DNA of 64,000 bases, taken from positions 1,364,001 to 1,428,000 of the forward strand of contig WBMQ01000011.1 of NCBI GenBank assembly GCA_016630905.1. The letters are read 5' to 3'. Source of the stretch: Capillidium heterosporum. Taxonomy: Eukaryota; Entomophthoromycota; Entomophthoromycetes; Entomophthorales; Capillidiaceae. Under the pieces are notes generated by a model. The model saw only the letters and a list, made by a program, of their open reading frames with translations. It was not told the DNA's origin and made no database searches. Of this stretch, positions 58,246 through 64,000 are shown piece by piece. Made by a program: the position numbers and the translations under genes. Each line of letters begins with the position of its first letter. The first letter of the stretch is position 1.

Positions 58246-60800
58246 ATTTGTACTTTATACTAAGGTTCATTTATACTTTGAGCGATTGGAAATACTCTTT
58301 TCTAAACCGACGCCTCTAGTTTTAGTTTATAAAGTAGTCTTTCTAATCCTTTGAATACCTAAAGGGCAGCGGCAACTTCCCTAAATTGGTAAATTATAAG
58401 CACAAATATTATTTTGATTTTATGAAGAGCTTTTTGGTTAATAAAAGGTATACCACTGGGTTATATATAAAATTTAGATTGTGCTATTAAAACACAGTTG
58501 AAATCATTCTTATACTTTTTGTAAAGGTACACATTTGTAATAAATAATTTCCAAGCAAAAGTTTAAAATTTATTGAGATATATATCTACTATTATTTTTC
58601 TTTAAATTGAAATATCGGTTTATAAATTTATCATTAACAATATCAGTTTCTGCAAAGTGTGCCTGCACTATCATATCGCCTTAATATTCCAATCCAAAAA
58701 ACTATTCTATATTAAAAGCAAATATAAATAGAATCAGTCTGGTAATTATATACGGTGGTAGTATACATTGGCATCTAAAACTTGCCAAGCTCTTATATTT
58801 ATCAGAGTCTTAGATGAAAACTTATATAAACTTTAAATATTTCTTTAAAACTAAGATTATTCCTATTTAATAAAAACAGCCAAGAGTTATATAAATAGAT
58901 AATAGATACACATACTTTATCATGTATATGCTTTTTATAAATAATTATTGAAATCTAGATTGAAAGCGTTTTAAAATCTTATACATACCTGCATAAATAG
59001 CTATAAGTTTGAAAGGAAGTTATGTAACATTCCAAGCCGGTAAGGAGAAACTACTTTATATCATATTAATTGTTTAACATGTTTTTATCTCATTGATTCA
59101 AATTTATAAAGTTTCAAGTTTAAATACAAGTAATTTGGACTGGAGTATTTTATTCAATGGACTTGGCATTACATATACTAAATCTTTATATTGGAATTTG
59201 GGGTCTTGGCTGTAGGCTTTATAAACAATAGCAAATATGATTGGTACTTGCATCGTATAAAATAGTTGAAATTGCACAGCTATAAAGTTGGTTTGTGGTA
59301 TTGGTAAATCTCTTATTTCGTGTTAGAGTTCCTGATATACCTACTCTTAGCTTTCAATTCCAGCACAAATATGATTATAGATGCTTTTATATTATCCATA
59401 TAACCCCTGCTAGATACTTTGAATAGTTGCTTCCCAAAAAATATATTAAGCTGTTTAGTTGGGAGATTAGCTTTTATCTCATCAGAAGATGGAAATCAAA
59501 TACATACTAAACTATATATGTTAGAGACGTTGGCAGTGTCTCCTCATATAGCTAAATATAATAATTGATTCACCGAGGTTTAGAAGTTTAGCAATGGTCT
59601 TTACCTCTCTGATGCTGATGGGTAGTTGGACTAGTTACTTATTGATTTCCATCTCAACATCCCCAACTTTCGAAAGTGAGCTTATGAAATGGAGTTGAAA
59701 AGAACTGTAAACGTACCATCAAATAAATTACCTCACATTACGCTACAAAGTTATAAAGTATATAAATATTCTATTTGCCAAGTTAAAAAAATGTTTTTGG
59801 GTTGGCACCACTATCGTGTGATGGATCATAGGACTACTAGGTCGAGTTTAGGGTAAATGGTTTACCCATTTGCTACTTTCAGTTATAAGAAGTTTTTAAT
59901 GATTTGAAATAGTTATTATATAAGCAAGTGATGTAACTACACTAGGAATGAACAGATTGCTTTCCTTAACAAAACGCTTTGGATCGATTTATGTTCAACC
60001 AGTACTACATATTCTCAATCCTTTAAATTCAGCTGCGAGTCGTATTTACAAATATATCCCAAGCTGAAATTATTTCGACTTACTAAGTTTTAACTTCCCA
60101 TATCTAGTCCACATATAGCTCTACTTGTATTGAAGGGCTGTGGCTAATATTTAAATTCATTTTTTCTCATCACCCTTCCACCACAAATTGATAACATTTA
60201 GTTCAAATGATGTTTTTGATTCGTTCCGAATAAACTGCACCCTAGCTAGATTTTCCAACTATTTTATAGTATAATTAATTTGTAATTTTTTGTATCTAAT
60301 CGAAATGAACTAACTTATTCACAAGTTTCCCTTTATAGGATTATATGATCCTAAAAAAGTTTAGTCTTAGTTTTTATGAAGGCTCATTTCTTTCAATATG
60401 AATAATAATGATACTAATGTTCTCACAAATATCAAATTGGATTACGATGTCAATAAACTACATTATGTAAAAAGTTTAGTCTATATTTTCAGTAAAATTT
60501 TATTGGCTTGGCATAAGTTACTTTCAAGCACAGCTTTTTTGAATTAGAGTAAGGCTGAAAAAATCGGAAGCTGGTTGTCTCCCTCGAAATTTCCACAAGA
60601 ACTTTTTAATAGTTGAAACAGGCAGTCAAATCCTTGCTCGGACTATCATAGAATATACTTCAAGCTCCTGATCCAATTTAAAATTTGGCTTAAAGAAGTA
60701 GACTGTCTCCAAGTTACTTGGAAATTTAGTTTCAAAAGCAGTGTACAAAATTTTAATTACAAAGGTGATAGTCAAGGTATAGGTGCTGTACCTTAACCTA
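58246..60800. other. Long AT-rich intergenic region
   Basis: Among the most AT-rich parts of the window. No coding piece, RNA gene or repeat that I can support. Confidence 0.5.
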
Positions 60801-62070
60801 CTAAGCTTGAGTGCGGCGGTAAACTTCCTTCAAAAACTGATTAGCTAACTCGAACTTTTTGGAATCAGACGTTCCTTGCCGTATTCTCGAGCCATCATTA
60901 TAGTTTAAGGCTTGTTCACGCAGCCTTAAGGTTATTTTTGAGTAAGAGTAGTTGGTATTGGGATAAAGCATACTTCCCAAGGTGGCCATGCTGTAAATCA
61001 GAAGATGGGTGTAGTGAGTGAATTCATAAGGTTCGTCGTCGAGTATCTCATTCAAAAACTTACTAGTAGTAGCTCTGGTTGCGTTCGCAAAACGTTTCAA
61101 AGAGCTTGGCAATGTGCTCAAAAGCGTTGTATTCAACTTTGGTCATAAGCAGACGACCTCTCAACGATGTTACGCCCCTTTCAATTAAATAATTCAAAGC
61201 TACGCTGTTGCTAGCTATGGGCTGCGGTATCAGGTCCTCTACGAAGGTTGGCCTAGTCATGCTTGCACTGGTAAAGGTAGGTGGGAGGATTTGTTCTTGG
61301 ATGGAAAAGGGGGATATAGCGCTTTTGAGGACTACGGTGCTGTATAGATTCGAGTAGGGGGTTGAAAAGCTAATGAACGATTCGATTGCTTCCATCTTCA
61401 TGGCTTGAATCTCTGATTCCTCGGGGTAGATGTGTTTGTTCAAGTAGGGAATTCCACATGTGACGGAGGTCAGTAAGTTACTCTGGTGAAACTCCTTCTC
61501 TGGTGATGGGAACTGGAAATTGGTGGTATCTTGGTTGAACCAGACTGGTGTTATAGGTCTGGAATCAACTGTCGATACTGAGGATATTAAAGTGGGATCA
61601 ATACCGAGATAGGTGTCGTTTTGGAACTGAGTGTTGATCTGCAAGTTGGTTGTGTTAGAAGCTTGAGATATTAACGTAGGGTCGATATTAAAGGGGATGT
61701 CGTTTCGGAGCTGGGAGTCTGTCTGCGATTTAGGGGTATTCTGGATCTGGGCGTTGATTTGCAATTTGGATCCACTTTGGACTTGGGTATCGATATCCAA
61801 ATTTTGTCTCCTCGAACAGTCGATGAAGACGAGGTGCCCGTTCTGAGGGGATGTCTCGATTTGAATGTTAGGGAACCTACCTTTTGGACCGCGCTTCTTT
61901 TGTGGCACGTTGAATGTGCACTCGTACCTACCTTGGCAGGAGGCACACTCTTTCGTTTCAGTTGGGATGCAACGTATGCGTCGAGTCCTACACTTGTCGC
62001 AAGCAACCGTACGCTTTCGGATGGGCTGGTTGTGGTCTTGAGCACTTTCAAATTGGCTTGAGTTATCCAT
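60801..62070 (-). pseudogene. Zn2Cys6 transcription factor, frame-disrupted and short
   Basis: The start at 62070 opens a protein with a fungal binuclear zinc cluster at about residues 24-51: CDKCRTRRIRC, then CASCQGRYEC, flanked by basic residues (KKRGPKGRF). A middle section of imperfect Gln/Asn repeats follows (LQINAQIQN, LQINTQFQN; NIDPTLIS, GIDPTLIS). Then comes a helical start of the regulatory domain (VEYNAFEHIAKLFETFCERN). Here the first frame stops (61063), while a frame one base away carries on as SKFLNEILDDEPYEFTHYTH and ends at 60801. The total is one base over a multiple of three. Even read on, the protein ends (FLKEVYRRTQA) near the beginning of the usual middle homology region, so it would be far shorter than full regulators. 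It is either a recently broken gene or a short regulator plus a consensus error. Confidence 0.6.
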
Positions 62071-63937
62071 CTGTTTGATTGAAAGTTGAAGTGGTTTAGG
62101 TTGAGTTGAGTCGAAATTTTGGAATTATATTTTTGTTGTTGAGAACAGCGACTACAGCCGTATATTTATATCGTTTAGAAAGTTGAGATGCTGAAGCCAA
62201 TATATTTCGAAATTAACTTTATTCTCCCGTCGCAGTCAAGTGATTGTCGATCCCATAGCAGCGTTGTCCATCTCCACAAAAGTATTGATGTAAGTAGTTG
62301 AAGTAGCCTTGGTTTAATTTAATACAGAGTCTCATTTGCAGGAGTATTATATAACTTAGTTTCTAATAAGTTATTGGCAGCTAACTATTCACATGCTTAT
62401 TAGATCAGATTAAAAGGCTAATAAAGCATAGCTTATTTCGATAAAGCTGGAGTTTTTACAAAAAGTTCCTATATCAAGAACTAGTATTAACCTTATTGCC
62501 ACTCCTAAAACGCATCAATTTGCAATCTACAAACAACTATATATGAACATCCCGGGTTAGTTATTCGAGTTTTGTAACCCTTGATTCAAGGGAGTAGGGC
62601 TCTAAATTAAAGAGCAGCAGCTACCCGTTGCTAAGCTTTGGCATTGTTTCAATAAAAGGAGTGCGCATTTGATTTTAATTAATATTCGATGGATACTGCT
62701 ACTTGTCTTCAGGCTGGTAGAAACATATATATTCATAGCAAGTTAGTATTGTAGTTTGATGGGAGTCTATCTTATTATCTTCTAAACAAAATTCAATGTG
62801 ATTCTATATTTGTGCACCATTCTGTACAGTAACAATGAAGTCGAATAAAGCTTTTCAATAGGCTTTGTTAGTACCAATATCTCAAACAAAGACTGCTTTC
62901 ATACCTAAAAGAACATGAGTTTCTGAAAGGAATTTTTGCTGGCCTCGGTCAATAAATTGTAATTAACCTGTTACTGCTGTCAATATTTGGAATTTGGCTC
63001 CAAAACTTCGACATTGTCTAGACCATTTCTGCTGTTAATTTACAGGGAGTTTTCCCATTGAGAGAGAATGTATACTAGACGGCACAACAGTTTTCAATAT
63101 ACAAGTCACTGTAATAGATTTGAGCGATATTTGCCATCATAATATTGATAAAATTTGATATTTAATTCTATTTTGAAACGTAGTTCAGCTTTTACTTTAA
63201 TGCATATAAAATTGGAAATAATGACATTAGTAACTTTCATCACATATACTATAGAGTGCAATGTCAGTAACCTACATATTTGTCTTATGCTTTAGATAGC
63301 AAATTAAATATTAATAGCAGCACTGCATACCGAAAATTGTAACTCCTTTGGCATTCCACCGCCTTCAATAAATTTTTGCAAAGTGCGGTCATTTCCAACC
63401 CTTAAAATTCGTGCTGCACCGAATTTTGCATACCGCAAGGGCATACTAAGATCAATTACTATATGACTCATAGTACACCTGCAATGAAAGTTTGCAAAGG
63501 GAAGCTCCTTGTAAACTGCCATAAAGGGACTGCCTATGCCTCGCTAGCTTGAGGTGAATATGTAATCCCGCCAAGAAAGTTTTCAAAGGGAAACTTGTAA
63601 ACTGCCTAAAGTATATTGTCGATTGGTCGTTTACTTGAATTGATCTTACAATCACATATCTTGGGGGTGGGAATGAACCTGTACATTAGGCTACAGATGG
63701 CTTGAATAATATTTGGGACTGAGAGTAGCTTTAAAAGTGTCTAGTTAAATCGATGGTTTATGAAGGTAAGAGTGAAAGTAGATCTGTAAAACTTTGTTGT
63801 AAGGCTAGGCTTCAATATCTATGGTAGTTATATTAGATCTAGAACGCACTCACATTTGAATGTTGAACAGGAAATAAATTAAATATACGCTTTAAAATAT
63901 TTTTTATTTATCTAAGAGAAAATAATTTACACAGCTT
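62071..63937. other. Intergenic with a short composition-shifted patch
   Basis: Mostly AT-rich. The part 63304-63655 is less AT-rich and holds two minus frames (63304-63522, 63452-63655) without known motifs, plus a short direct repeat (next entry). Confidence 0.4.
63486..63606. repeat. Short imperfect direct repeat
   Basis: 63486-63520 and 63575-63606 share GAAAGTTT-CAAAGGGAA and end in CTTGTAAACTGCC; the second is 3 bp shorter. Units start 89 bp apart. No known element recognised. Confidence 0.5.
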
Positions 63938-64000
63938 CATCTACTCAAGTCAATGGCAAAGGTTCCCGAATCTATCGTGTAATCAGCCGATTTAAAGGAA
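63938..64000 (-). CDS. C-terminal end of an unknown gene (continues beyond the window)
   Basis: The minus strand enters the window in an open frame and reads FKSADYTIDSGTFAIDLSR before a TGA at 63938-63940. AATAAA on the same strand lies about 35 bases beyond the stop (TTTATT at 63904-63909), as expected for a 3' end. Too short to assign a family. Confidence 0.45.

Noticed and set aside
1-64000. CRISPR arrays, rRNA, tRNA genes, LTR or other virus-like elements
   Set aside because: None seen by eye; no B-box-type tRNA motif, spaced direct repeats, or polymerase or capsid motifs were recognised. Small tRNAs could be missed without a search tool.

Overview
The window looks like nuclear DNA of an early-diverging filamentous fungus, most like Conidiobolus or a relative (Entomophthoromycotina). 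This is inferred from gene content: fungal-type genes with many short introns (about 39-93 nt, GT...AG), AT-rich gaps full of decayed gene pieces, several seven-transmembrane receptors, secreted trypsins, a glycine-rich secreted protein, Zn2Cys6 regulators and LRR/F-box-like relics. No species assignment was tested.

Layout. 1-3.3 kb: the 3' part of DNA topoisomerase III converges on mitochondrial acetylornithine aminotransferase. 3.3-11.9 kb: a Ser/Gln-rich protein of unknown role with an RVSF motif, between a decayed LRR-type gene and a decayed Zn2Cys6-type regulator. 11.9-17.2 kb: a complete kinesin-3 (Unc104/KIF1) gene carrying one frame disruption. 18.4-25.3 kb: a 7TM receptor, a tetraspanin-like relic, a small spliced gene for mitochondrial ribosomal protein bL35, and a NIPA magnesium transporter. 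27.6-34.9 kb: two paralogous GPCR genes in opposite orientation around a cysteine dioxygenase. 35.8-45.2 kb: two apparently identical 933-bp inverted copies, each holding a complete glycine-rich secreted-protein gene, flanking a DUF726/TMCO4-like hydrolase and a universal-stress-protein gene. 45.9-48.3 kb: two tandem trypsins. 49.9-57.1 kb: a DUF4203-like membrane protein, ribophorin II/Swp1, a tiny DUF1748 (mitofissin/Atg44-like) gene and an ACOT9-like thioesterase. 57.1-64 kb: another LRR relic, a probably broken Zn2Cys6 regulator, and the last codons of a gene that leaves the window.

The housekeeping genes do not form a pathway, though several act in mitochondria (Arg8, bL35m, mitofissin, ACOT9). 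The accessory genes (receptors, proteases, glycine-rich surface protein) fit sensing and attacking a host or substrate. They also show recent duplication, inversion and gene conversion. Three otherwise well-preserved genes each contain exactly one surplus base by exon arithmetic, which suggests either consensus errors or real early decay. All exon models were built by hand from splice motifs, phase and protein-family knowledge; no search was run.
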